From positions 1 to 51,775 of the forward strand of contig QQNE01000018.1 of assembly GCA_003402735.1 (NCBI GenBank): a stretch of 51,775 nt of DNA. Direction: 5' to 3'. Below the pieces are notes generated by a model that was given only the letters and a program-made list of their open reading frames with translations, was not told the DNA's origin and searched no databases. Shown piece by piece: positions 22,334-29,840 of the stretch (position 1 is the stretch's first letter; every line of letters starts with the position of its first letter). Made by a program: the position numbers and the translations under genes. The stretch comes from Verrucomicrobiota bacterium (lineage in GTDB: Bacteria; Verrucomicrobiota; Verrucomicrobiia; Verrucomicrobiales; DEV007).

Positions 22334-22807
22334 TCACTCCGGACCGCCGAATGTCCGGTTCTCCGGTCCCCCCTCCTCCGCCTTGCGCAGCACTGCGGAC
22401 ATGTCCTCGACCTCGTCCCACACATTGCGGGTGATGTAAATCGGGGCGTGCTGCTGAATCGCCATGGCCATGCTGTCGCTGGGACGGGCATCCAACTCCA
22501 CGATCTTGCGCTCGTGCAATTCATTCTCGGCGCTGATGATCAACCGGGCATAGTAGACCCCCTCACTGAAATCGTTGATGATCACCCTCTCCACCTTGGC
22601 CCCGAGCGCGAGCAGGATGTCCGCGATGAGATCATGAGTCTGCGGCCGCGGCTTCGGCGTAGAACGCATGAACATCATGATCGCCGCGCCCACCGACTGA
22701 TCGACGTAAATGATGAAAACTTTCTCGTCATTGCCCAGGAACACGGCGCAACCGCCGCTGGTGGGAAAGACCGCCCGGACTTCGATCTCGAGGACGTCGT
22801 TGCTCAT
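22334..22807 (-). CDS. Bifunctional nuclease (DUF151) domain protein
   Basis: 157 residues. The BFN/DUF151 core is visible: CAVFLGNDEKVFIIYVDQSV, then RPQTHDLIADILLALGAKVE, RVIINDFSEGVYYARLII and the signature ELDARPSDSMAMAI. Plant members have DNase and RNase activity, and bacterial ones are mostly uncharacterised. The short acidic C-terminal tail is not conserved. It lies 24 bp after the gamma-carbonic-anhydrase-like gene on the same strand, likely in one operon with it and pabB. Confidence 0.88.
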   Translation of the reverse strand: MSNDVLEIEVRAVFPTSGGCAVFLGNDEKVFIIYVDQSVGAAIMMFMRSTPKPRPQTHDLIADILLALGAKVERVIINDFSEGVYYARLIISAENELHERKIVELDARPSDSMAMAIQQHAPIYITRNVWDEVEDMSAVLRKAEEGGPENRTFGGPE

Positions 22808-22831
22808 GAATGTTCTGCCAATCCTTATCGA

Positions 22832-23362
22832 CTACTTCAAATCCCGTTTCAAATACTCCCTCACCGTAGCCACATAACGCAGCGCCCAATTCCGGAGGTC
22901 CTCCTGCTCGGATTCACTGAGAACCCGGGTCACCCGACCGGGGGCTCCCAGCACCAGGGACCCTGGCGGCACAATCGTCCCTCCCGTCACCACCGCGCCC
23001 GCGCCGACAATGCTGCGCCGCCCGATCACCGCCCCGTCCATGACGATCGCGCCCATTCCGATGAGCACCTCATCCTCCACCGTGCAGGCGTGCAACAGGG
23101 CCCGGTGCCCCACCGTCACCCAATCCCCTACCACCGTTCCGAAACGATCCGCCACATGCACAATGGTGCCGTCCTGCAGGTTGCTGTTCGATCCGATCCG
23201 GATGGAATTGATATCCCCCCGAAGGACGCACTGATACCAAACACTCGAGTTTTCTCCCAGGATGACGTCGCCCACCAAGTCCGCTGACGCGGCCACAAAA
23301 GCGGACCCGGGCACTTGCACGGCCCGATCAAGGAAAGCGTAAGAATGGGGCCGGGATTCCAT
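22832..23362 (-). CDS. Gamma-carbonic anhydrase-like hexapeptide-repeat protein
   Basis: 176 residues from ATG 23362. It forms a left-handed beta-helix of hexapeptide repeats (ADLVGDVILGENSSVWYQCV, then IRIGSNSNLQDGTIVHV, VTVGHRALLHACTVEDEVLI, GRRSIVGAGAVVTGGTIVPP). The three zinc His of the YrdA/CaiE/PaaY group are at VHV, GHRALLH. The family fold is that of gamma-class carbonic anhydrase; many members lack measurable activity, so the function is open. The start lies inside the 3' end of pabB (35-bp overlap), implying coupled translation. Confidence 0.88.
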   Translation of the reverse strand: MESRPHSYAFLDRAVQVPGSAFVAASADLVGDVILGENSSVWYQCVLRGDINSIRIGSNSNLQDGTIVHVADRFGTVVGDWVTVGHRALLHACTVEDEVLIGMGAIVMDGAVIGRRSIVGAGAVVTGGTIVPPGSLVLGAPGRVTRVLSESEQEDLRNWALRYVATVREYLKRDLK

Positions 23363-24680
23363 GCGGAACCGTAACCTGATTTGATTCCCCGGCGATCGCA
23401 AAGAAATCCTGCCGTTTTTGCCACTCGTCCAGTGCTCTGCGCAATCCGCGTCCCTTGTGCAGGGTTTCCTCGTACTCCGCCGCCGGGTCGGAGTCGGCCA
23501 CGATCCCGGCCCCTACCTGATACTCCATCCTTGCTCCGGAAATCACCGCGGTGCGGATGGCGATGTTGAACTGGCTCTCCCCGTTGACTCCAAAGTAACC
23601 GATGGCGCCAGTGTAAGGTCCGCGCGGCCCCTTCTCGAGCTCGGCGATGATTTCCATGGCACGCCGCTTCGGGGCCCCGGTGATGGAGCCTCCCGGAAAA
23701 CAGGCTTCCAACGCGGCAATGTGGTCCACCTCCGGACGCAAACGTCCCCTCACCGTCGAGACCAGGTGAAACACCTGCTGAAAACACTCCAACCCTGCCA
23801 GTTCGGTCACCTCCACACTGCCAAATTCACAGACCTGCCCCAGGTCATTGCGCTCCAAATCCGTGATCATCACCAACTCGGCATTCTCCTTGTCCGAAGA
23901 AATCAGTTCCGCCGCGGAACGCGCGTCCCGGGCCGGATCGGCAAAACGCGGACGGGTTCCCTTGATCGGGCGCGTCCACACGTCGCGGCCCGACATCTTC
24001 AGGAATTGTTCGGGCGACGACGACAGAATCTCCCGCTCCCCAAACTTGAGAAACGCCGCGTAAGGCGCGGGCGAGACTTCGCGCAAGGCCAGGTAAAGCC
24101 CATAACTGGAGAGCCCGGCCGGCCATTTGCCGGAAAATCGCTGCGCCAGATTCACCTGATAGATGTCCCCCGCCGCAATGTAATCCAAGGCCCGGCGGAC
24201 CCGACGCAGGTAGTCTTCCCGGGTCATCTCCGCCTCCACCCGCACCGGTGCCACCTCATGGAGTCCTTTCCCCTGCCCGAGACCGATGACCTCGGAGCGG
24301 GGCGGAAGAAGCCGCGCCAGGCCCCCGGAGTCATGCCACTCCCCGGACGCGTGATGATGGACCAGCAACGCCGGGTAGAGCCCAAACTCGGCACGCCCCT
24401 CGTAACTGATCATCCCGATCGCCGCCCCGCCCGCCAGAGGCCCCGCCCAGGACGCTTGGCGCCGACTCAACAACCACTCCCGGATCCGGTCCATCCCATC
24501 GGTTTGCCCGGAAACGATCGCCTCCGGCGCAAAACCGATGACCGACACCGAATCCCCCCCCACCAACGCAGAATCCAGAAACACGGCCCCGGGCAGATGA
24601 GCCACCCGTGCGAAAAGCTCCGATGGAGTCTCTTTGAGCCGGTGGAGAGGGCGCGCGGGGAAATCGGTGCCTGAATCCAT
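23328..24680 (-). CDS. pabB: Aminodeoxychorismate synthase component I
   Basis: Makes 4-amino-4-deoxychorismate from chorismate and ammonia for folate synthesis, with glutaminase PabA. 450 residues from ATG 24680. The chorismate-binding core contains GDIYQVNLAQRFSG, RPIKGTRPR, ELVMITDLERNDLGQVCEFG, FPGGSITGAPKRRAMEII and QVGAGIVADSDPAAEYEET. The PIKGT motif (Lys) marks PabB rather than TrpE. The N-terminal half is the TrpE/PabB N-domain. No pabA or pabC is nearby, so the partners are elsewhere. Confidence 0.92.
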   Translation of the reverse strand: MDSGTDFPARPLHRLKETPSELFARVAHLPGAVFLDSALVGGDSVSVIGFAPEAIVSGQTDGMDRIREWLLSRRQASWAGPLAGGAAIGMISYEGRAEFGLYPALLVHHHASGEWHDSGGLARLLPPRSEVIGLGQGKGLHEVAPVRVEAEMTREDYLRRVRRALDYIAAGDIYQVNLAQRFSGKWPAGLSSYGLYLALREVSPAPYAAFLKFGEREILSSSPEQFLKMSGRDVWTRPIKGTRPRFADPARDARSAAELISSDKENAELVMITDLERNDLGQVCEFGSVEVTELAGLECFQQVFHLVSTVRGRLRPEVDHIAALEACFPGGSITGAPKRRAMEIIAELEKGPRGPYTGAIGYFGVNGESQFNIAIRTAVISGARMEYQVGAGIVADSDPAAEYEETLHKGRGLRRALDEWQKRQDFFAIAGESNQVTVPHGIPAPFLRFP

Positions 24681-24760
24681 GTTCGCAGCAGTGAACGGGA
24701 ACGGAACCGGAGCATCGTCCGCCTTTTCCGCCCTGTCCAGTGGCCAACGAGGATCTCGGC

Positions 24761-25894
24761 TCAGGAAAATGTCTGTTCGGGAAGCCGGACGATCTCTCCC
24801 CCCTTGAGGGCGGATTGATGCGCCAGGATGCCGGTGCAGGTCCAGTTCGCCGACTGCCGTGCGTTGGGCCACGGCTCGCGATCCTCGAGCAACGCCCGGA
24901 TGAATTCATGCGCCAGGTGCGGGTGCGAACCGCCGTGTCCACCGCCCTGGGTGAAGCTGAGGTGTTCGTCTCCGTGGTTCCCTCCATACACTCCGCCCGT
25001 GGTGAAGGGCGCGATTTCCGCTGGCAAAAGCCGCGCATAATCCGGGCACTCCACCTCTTGCGGAATCTCCGGTTCAGGGCGCTTGGCGGTGTGCAAGACC
25101 AGCGGACGCCCCTCGATCAACGGCCACTCGACCGATTTCTTGGAGCCGTAAACATCGATCGATTCCCGATACTGACGCGCGGTGTCGAACAAGGATCGAT
25201 AGATCCGCGCAGAGAGGTCGGAGTCGCGCATCTTGATGTGCGTGGTCTCGACGGCAAAGGGGGAGCCGTAGTGGTGATGCATCTCCTCGCGAATCGTGCC
25301 GGAGGCGAAACAGGAGACGTATTCCGCATCTTTGCGAGGCAAGCCCAGGACCGGTCCGACGCAGTGGGTGGCATAGTGCATCGGGGGCAGACCGGGCCAA
25401 TACCCAGGCCAGCCGTCCATGTCCTGCTGATGGCTCGCTTGCAGGAACTGGATTTTGCCCAGCTCACCGGTTTCGTGGAGTTCCTTCATGAAAAGGAATT
25501 CCCGGCTGTAAACCACCGTCTCCATCATCATGTATTTCAGACCGGTTTCCTCACAGACCCGGATGATCTCGAGACACTCCTCCACCGTGGTCGCCATGGG
25601 GACGGTGCAGGCCACGTGTTTGCCCGCGCGCAGCGCCTTCAACGACTGGGCCGCGTGGTCCGGGATCGGCGTGTTGATGTGAATGGCGTCCAGCTCCGGA
25701 TCACGGAGCATCGCGTCATAATCCGTGTAACGCTTGGCAATCCCGTAACGGTCCCCACACGCATGCAACCCCGCCGGGTCCCGACGGCAAATCGCCGCCA
25801 TCTCCGCCTGGGGATGACGCTGATAAATGGGGATGAACTCCGCTCCAAAGCCGAGTCCGGCAATGCCGATCCTGATCTTCCTTTCGCTGGCCAT
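24761..25894 (-). CDS. Gfo/Idh/MocA-family oxidoreductase
   Basis: 377 residues. The N-terminal Rossmann fold shows KIRIGIAGLGFGAEF (G.G..G dinucleotide binding), AAICRRDPAG and DAIHINTPIPDHAAQ. The C-terminal alpha/beta domain follows, with MHYATHCVGPVLGL as the usual G-H-x(n)-D/C substrate-helix region. The family lysine motif EKP is replaced by CTVPMATT, so the usual catalytic Lys is missing. Substrate unknown; sugars or sugar acids are typical. No signal peptide, so cytoplasmic. It stands alone, 80 bp before pabB on the same strand. Confidence 0.85.
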   Translation of the reverse strand: MASERKIRIGIAGLGFGAEFIPIYQRHPQAEMAAICRRDPAGLHACGDRYGIAKRYTDYDAMLRDPELDAIHINTPIPDHAAQSLKALRAGKHVACTVPMATTVEECLEIIRVCEETGLKYMMMETVVYSREFLFMKELHETGELGKIQFLQASHQQDMDGWPGYWPGLPPMHYATHCVGPVLGLPRKDAEYVSCFASGTIREEMHHHYGSPFAVETTHIKMRDSDLSARIYRSLFDTARQYRESIDVYGSKKSVEWPLIEGRPLVLHTAKRPEPEIPQEVECPDYARLLPAEIAPFTTGGVYGGNHGDEHLSFTQGGGHGGSHPHLAHEFIRALLEDREPWPNARQSANWTCTGILAHQSALKGGEIVRLPEQTFS

Positions 25895-26288
25895 AGTCGG
25901 GAGACTCTAGGCCAAACCGGAAGCAGGGGGCTAGGAAGAAATCGCCGCGATTTGGGAGATTTCAGACAATCGCGCAACGCCGAAGTTGCGGCAGGTTTCC
26001 TCATCTGAAACAAATCCGATCATTCCCCTCCCATCGCCCGGGTCGGCTCCTCACGGACGCAGACCATTCGGCGACATCGCAACGTGATTCCACGGAGTCC
26101 TGGATTTCGGAGCGATTCACCTCCTCCCAGGCATCTGGTTCCATCAGGAGCCGAATCGGGACGAACGATCGATTCCTCTCGGCGCAAATCAGCGGAATCG
26201 GTGGATGATCCGGACAGTTGATCCGCCGATTTCACCGACTTGATGTGGGAATCCATGATCCCGAAAGATTTCTTGGATCAACGACTGT
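25895..26288. other. Gene-free stretch
   Basis: No gene is supported. Short open frames have no recognisable character. It contains the phrase AATCGGTGGATGATCCG (about 26190), which recurs slightly altered at about 26936 (AATCGGTGGATCATCCG), so decayed repeats lie on both sides of hicBA. Confidence 0.4.
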
Positions 26289-26474
26289 TTACGGCTGCGG
26301 AACGCCGAGTTGCTGACAAATCCGCATCGCGGTGAATTCGGGGATCTCCCGGTGTCGCGGAACGGCGGTGCGTTTCTTGGCCACCGGATTCTCCCAAATG
26401 GAATGATCTCCGCCCTCCCGAACCAAGCGACATCCATGCGCGGCCAAGTGCTGAAGTAGATCCCTCCTCTTCAT
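26289..26474 (-). CDS. hicA: HicA-type toxin
   Basis: 61 residues, full length for HicA: MKRRDLLQHLAAHGCRLVRE, then GGDHSIWENP with the conserved His24 of the double-stranded-RNA-binding-like fold, and AVPRHREIPEFTAMRICQQL. HicA cleaves mRNA when free and is held inactive by HicB. The gene starts 21 bp after hicB stops, so the order is antitoxin first, then toxin. Confidence 0.9.
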   Translation of the reverse strand: MKRRDLLQHLAAHGCRLVREGGDHSIWENPVAKKRTAVPRHREIPEFTAMRICQQLGVPQP

Positions 26475-26495
26475 CTGATCAGGTGCCCTTGAGAC

Positions 26496-26783
26496 TCAGG
26501 CCGCGCTAGATTCCGGCACTTCAACCACCTTCCTGGTTGCGGTCAGAAGCAGATGGACCGGTTCATCCAGATCCCCATCCAAGTCGCTCTGGTTCCGTCC
26601 GGGCAGCGGAAGCGCCTCTCCGCTCTCCAGCGCCAACTCCGCCAAGTCCACCAACGCGCTTTGCACCATCCTCCGGGCCGCGTCCAAGCTGTCCGCGCAA
26701 GAGACCACGCCGGGAAAATCCACGACCTCGGCATGAACCACCCCTCCATCGAGGAACTTGTATCTGGCGGTGTAGGAGATCAT
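26496..26783 (-). CDS. hicB: HicB-type antitoxin
   Basis: 95 residues. The N-terminal half is the HicB fold: YTARYKFLDGGVVHAEVVDF, PGVVSCADSLDAARRMVQSA (partially degraded RNase-H-like fold that covers HicA). The C-terminal part is short (LLLTATRKVVEVPESSAA) with no evident ribbon-helix-helix or HTH, so DNA binding for autoregulation is uncertain. The pair is flanked by repeat debris, as expected for a mobile toxin-antitoxin module. Confidence 0.87.
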   Translation of the reverse strand: MISYTARYKFLDGGVVHAEVVDFPGVVSCADSLDAARRMVQSALVDLAELALESGEALPLPGRNQSDLDGDLDEPVHLLLTATRKVVEVPESSAA

Positions 26784-27141
26784 TGGCGCAGCCTACCAGA
26801 GGGTCCCCAGACTGCAAGATCCTTCGTGACCGATCCGGCCCTGTTCCAGAACGCCCGTTTTCTGCCGGGCCCCACCCCAAGACTTCTTCCGCAGATTCGG
26901 CTTCGGAAACTGCAACCCTCAAACTTCTCGGTGCAATCGGTGGATCATCCGTTCCAAGACGATGCTGAATGCCTTGAGGTTGCGCCGGGTTTGAATGATT
27001 GTGGTGGACGCTGGAAGGGAATTCTGGGGAATTCCGCTACTCGGAACGGATTCTCGTAGGGGAATCGCCCACGCATTCCGCCTTGATGCCTGTTGGTTTC
27101 ATTCACACCCGAGCCCCCCCTGCGGAATTGACCGCAACCCG
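26784..27141. repeat. Gene-free stretch with dispersed repeat, copy 3
   Basis: No gene is seen. Positions 27015-27037 carry GGGAATTCTGGGGAATTCCG (as in copy 1 at 161-180), and 27060-27110 carry a 51-bp block matching 9207-9257 (GCATTCCGCC and TTCATTCACACCC). This copy thus joins modules found separately at 131-180 and at 9207, showing that they belong to one repeat family. Confidence 0.6.
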
Positions 27142-27164
27142 ATGTGGACAGATTCTGTCCACAT
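27142..27164 (+). promoter_or_regulatory. Palindromic operator over the vapB-like start
   Basis: ATGTGGACAGA (27142-27152), one T, then TCTGTCCACAT (27154-27164): a perfect 11-bp inverted repeat. The last bases of the palindrome are the first bases of the antitoxin ATG (27163). Toxin-antitoxin operons are commonly repressed by their own antitoxin at such palindromes, and position and symmetry fit this well. The gene behind it is decayed. Confidence 0.6.
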
Positions 27165-27590
27165 GAAAACCGGATCAGTCAGGGACCTCCGGAACAACTT
27201 CGCCAAGCTTGAGGCCTGGCTTGAGGAGGGGGAGCAAATCCAGATCGAGAAGCGCGGCAAAAGGCGCTCTGGGGCGATCGGATTTTTTCCGAAGCTGAGG
27301 TGGCGGAGATGCGGCCGGCAATCAACCCGGCTTCAAGTCCGGTTGCATTCCCAAGACAAGACCAAGGGGTTTTCCAAGATCGAAGCCGGGACGATGCTGC
27401 AGCAGTTGCAGTCCGACGTGGCGGCCGGAGTTCTCGAGATCGTTCCGGCGGACTGGCCGGACGTCCACCGCGCTGCACCTTGGAGCGGCGGAGTTCCTCA
27501 CGTTTGATCGAAACCAAAGAAAGCTTGCGCAGCCGGGCGGGAAGATCGCGTCTCCCGGTCTGAAAAGGGCGCTTCGGCGATCAGTTCGAC
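27163..27590 (+). pseudogene. Decayed VapB-VapC (Phd/PIN) toxin-antitoxin locus
   Basis: It starts with an intact antitoxin N-terminus, MKTGSVRDLRNNFAKLEAWL then EEGEQIQIEKRGK, as in Phd/VapB proteins. At about 27261 it passes into foreign sequence and then into the middle of a PIN toxin, MLQQLQSDVAAGVLEIVPAD then W.DVHR. The frame shifts at about 27480 and the C-terminal PIN part follows in another frame: LGAAEFLTFDRNQRKLAQPG. The toxin N-terminus (first catalytic Asp) and a segment before LGAAEF are deleted. The locus has lost antitoxin C-terminus and toxin activity, while the operator at 27142-27164 is intact. Confidence 0.7.
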
Positions 27591-27736
27591 GGCATCCAAG
27601 GTGGTCAGATCAAGCCGCTGCCCATCTCTGCCGGTCGGATCACAGATCCAACGTACCGCCGACTGATTCTCCGCAAACTCGTCGCTGAATGGCTCGGAAC
27701 GAGCGCTGCCGCCAACGCCGGATTTTCAGATTGAAG

Positions 27737-27808
<72 letters not shown>

Positions 27809-27881
27809 ATAAACGGGACGGTAAAGGTGCGGGGAAGCGATCGCTTGTCAACTCCTTGAGTGCAGGAGAAACGCCGGCACC

Positions 27882-27914
27882 AAAAAAAGAACGGATCCCG
27901 CAGGACCCGTTCTC
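27882..27914 (-). terminator. Intrinsic terminator of the small lipoprotein gene
   Basis: On the minus strand AGAACGGGTCC, a short loop, and GGATCCGTTCT form a strong hairpin (27914-27889), followed by TTTTTTT (27888-27882). It lies 36 bp after the stop of the small lipoprotein gene. Confidence 0.85.
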
Positions 27915-27949
27915 AAAGCCAGAAAGTCCGGGGATCTCCCGGAGATCGG

Positions 27950-28069
27950 TCACTTGCCGTATTCGACGTAACCCGGGGCCGGCGCCGCGGCCTGCTTCTT
28001 GGCGCACGAGGCGCAAAGCACCGTGGCGAGGGCGGCGAAAGCGAGGATGGAGAACTTGATGAGCTTCAT
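27950..28069 (-). CDS. Small putative lipoprotein (39 aa)
   Basis: 39 residues: MKLIKFSILAFAALATVLCA then SCAKKQAAAPAPGYVEYGK. A short basic start, a hydrophobic core and LCASC before AKK look like a lipoprotein signal with Cys22 as the lipidated residue, although the -3 position is Cys rather than Leu. The mature part would be only about 18 residues, rich in Ala and Pro. It has its own promoter-like sequence (28101-28130) and a strong terminator, which argues that this short frame is real and probably well expressed. No function is known; similar tiny lipoproteins are easily missed in annotation. Confidence 0.72.
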   Translation of the reverse strand: MKLIKFSILAFAALATVLCASCAKKQAAAPAPGYVEYGK

Positions 28070-28100
28070 GATGTTGGATTCGTGTTTGTGAGTCTTTGGC

Positions 28101-28130
28101 AGAATACGGGGCTTTGCCTAGCCCTTTCAA
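28101..28130 (-). promoter_or_regulatory. Candidate promoter of the small lipoprotein gene
   Basis: On the minus strand TTGAAA (28130-28125), an 18-nt spacer and TATTCT (28106-28101). The spacer contains a small hairpin (GGGCT/AGCCC). Transcription would start about 25 nt before the ATG at 28069. Confidence 0.5.
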
Positions 28131-28167
28131 TAAAGCGAGGTGAGGCCCGCGCGCAACCCTTGATCTC

Positions 28168-29739
28168 TCAAAGCTTCAATTCCTCACCGTTCTCCGCATT
28201 GCAGATGCTGAGTTGCTCGCGGTGATAGTTGGGATCGCTCCGGAAGGTGAACCGCGCCTCGTGACGCCGCTCCAGTTCGACGAGATGAGCGGAGTCCTCG
28301 GTCTTGAGGCGCTGCAAGACTTCCGGGTGCACGATGATGAGGAGGCTGCGAGCGGTGATGTGCTTGCGATACATCAACGCATTGATCTTGCGCTGCAGTT
28401 CCACGCTCATTGTGGTGGTCGATTTGACCACGCCCCTACCATTGCAATAGGAACAGGGTTCGGACACGGTGACGCTCAAACTTTCGCTGAGGCGTTGACG
28501 CGTCATTTCCAGCAATCCGAGAGGTGAAATCTGCATGACCTGGGTCTTGGCTTTGTCCCGCTTCAGCCGATCTTTGATGACCTTGTAGACCGCTTGCTGA
28601 TCTTTGCGGCTGCGCATGTCAATGAAATCGACCACGATCAAGCCGCCGATGTTCCGCAGGCGCAGTTGCCGAGCCACTTCCGCCGCCGCCTCCAGGTTCG
28701 TCTCCAGGATCATCTTGTCCCCGGCCCCCTTGTTGCGGCCGGTGTTGACATCGATGGAGATGAGCGCCTCGGTCTCGTCGATCACCAGATACCCGCCGCA
28801 GGGAAGCCAAACCTGGCGGTAAAAGGCGTCATCGATCTGGCGCTGGATGCCAAATTTCTCAAAGATCGGCTCCTGGGAACTGTGAAAGGTGATGCGGTTG
28901 CGAGACCTCCGGGAGATGGCCCCGACCATGTCCTTCATCCGTTCGGTGACTTCCTCGTTGTCGATGATGACCTCCTCCACCTCATCGGTGAGGAAATCGC
29001 GCACGGTGCGTTCGATGATGTTCGGTTCCCGGAAGACGCAGGCCGGGGCCTTCATGGTGTCGCGATTGTCCTCGATCTGATCCCACTGCTCCAGAAGGAT
29101 GTTGAGGTCGCGCACCAAATACCGGAGCCGCTGCCCTTGGGAAACGGTCCGCAGAATGATGCCCATGCCCTCGGGGATTTGCAGTTGCTCCATGAGCTTG
29201 CGCAGCCTCGCACGCTCTTTTGGATCTTCGATCTTGCGGGAGATCCCGAACTGATCATTGCGAGGCATCAGCACCATGAACCGTCCGGCCAGCGAGATGT
29301 TCGTGGTGATGCGGGGGCCCTTGTTGCCGATCGCCCCCTTCGTCACCTGAACCAGGATCTCGGATCCGACCGGATACAGGTCCGGAATATCCTTGGCCGT
29401 GATTTTCTGCTTCTTCTTGGCGGCATTGGGTCTGCGGATCTCCTCCATCCCGGCATCGAGTGCCTCCGGGATGGCATCCCAAAAGTGCAGGAACGCGTTT
29501 TTCTCCAGCCCGATGTCCACGAACATCGCCTTCAGTCCCTGCTCGATGTTCTTGACCTTGCCCTTGAAAATCGAACCGACGAGGTTTTCCGAGTCGACCC
29601 GTTCGACCCCGTATTCCTCCACGGAGCCGTTCTCGAGCAGCGCGACCCGGTTCTCCAGCTTCTCGCAATTCACGACGATGCGGATGCCTTCGTTGAGCCG
29701 TTTCAGCCCGAAAAGCCTTCTAATCTGATTGAATGCCAT
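28168..29739 (-). CDS. rng: Ribonuclease E/G family protein
   Basis: 523 residues from ATG 29739 (MAFNQIRRLFGLK). The S1 domain shows GSIFKGKVKNIEQGLKAMFV, then DIGLEKNAFLH. RNase-H-like and 5'-sensor parts follow (GPRITTNISLAGRFMVLMP). The catalytic DNase-I-like domain has ALISIDVNTGRNKG and GLIVVDFIDM with the two Mg-binding Asp, and the Zn-link EPCSYCNGRG. Length and lack of a long disordered C-terminus fit RNase G or a short RNase E: 5'-end-dependent endonuclease for rRNA and mRNA processing. In E. coli rng lies downstream of mreBCD, and the same neighbourhood is seen here with mrdA between. Confidence 0.93.
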   Translation of the reverse strand: MAFNQIRRLFGLKRLNEGIRIVVNCEKLENRVALLENGSVEEYGVERVDSENLVGSIFKGKVKNIEQGLKAMFVDIGLEKNAFLHFWDAIPEALDAGMEEIRRPNAAKKKQKITAKDIPDLYPVGSEILVQVTKGAIGNKGPRITTNISLAGRFMVLMPRNDQFGISRKIEDPKERARLRKLMEQLQIPEGMGIILRTVSQGQRLRYLVRDLNILLEQWDQIEDNRDTMKAPACVFREPNIIERTVRDFLTDEVEEVIIDNEEVTERMKDMVGAISRRSRNRITFHSSQEPIFEKFGIQRQIDDAFYRQVWLPCGGYLVIDETEALISIDVNTGRNKGAGDKMILETNLEAAAEVARQLRLRNIGGLIVVDFIDMRSRKDQQAVYKVIKDRLKRDKAKTQVMQISPLGLLEMTRQRLSESLSVTVSEPCSYCNGRGVVKSTTTMSVELQRKINALMYRKHITARSLLIIVHPEVLQRLKTEDSAHLVELERRHEARFTFRSDPNYHREQLSICNAENGEELKL

Positions 29740-29840
29740 GCGTGTGATGTCTGGTGCTAAATGTCTTACCATGTTTCCCCCTCAAGGGAAGACTTCCAAG
29801 CATTCCCTTTGCAAATGATTGATTCCGACCGCCAATTGGA

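Noticed and set aside
26020-26256. 78-codon minus-strand frame upstream of hicBA
   Set aside because: Composition is not protein-like and it contains a repeated phrase; treated as gene-free DNA.
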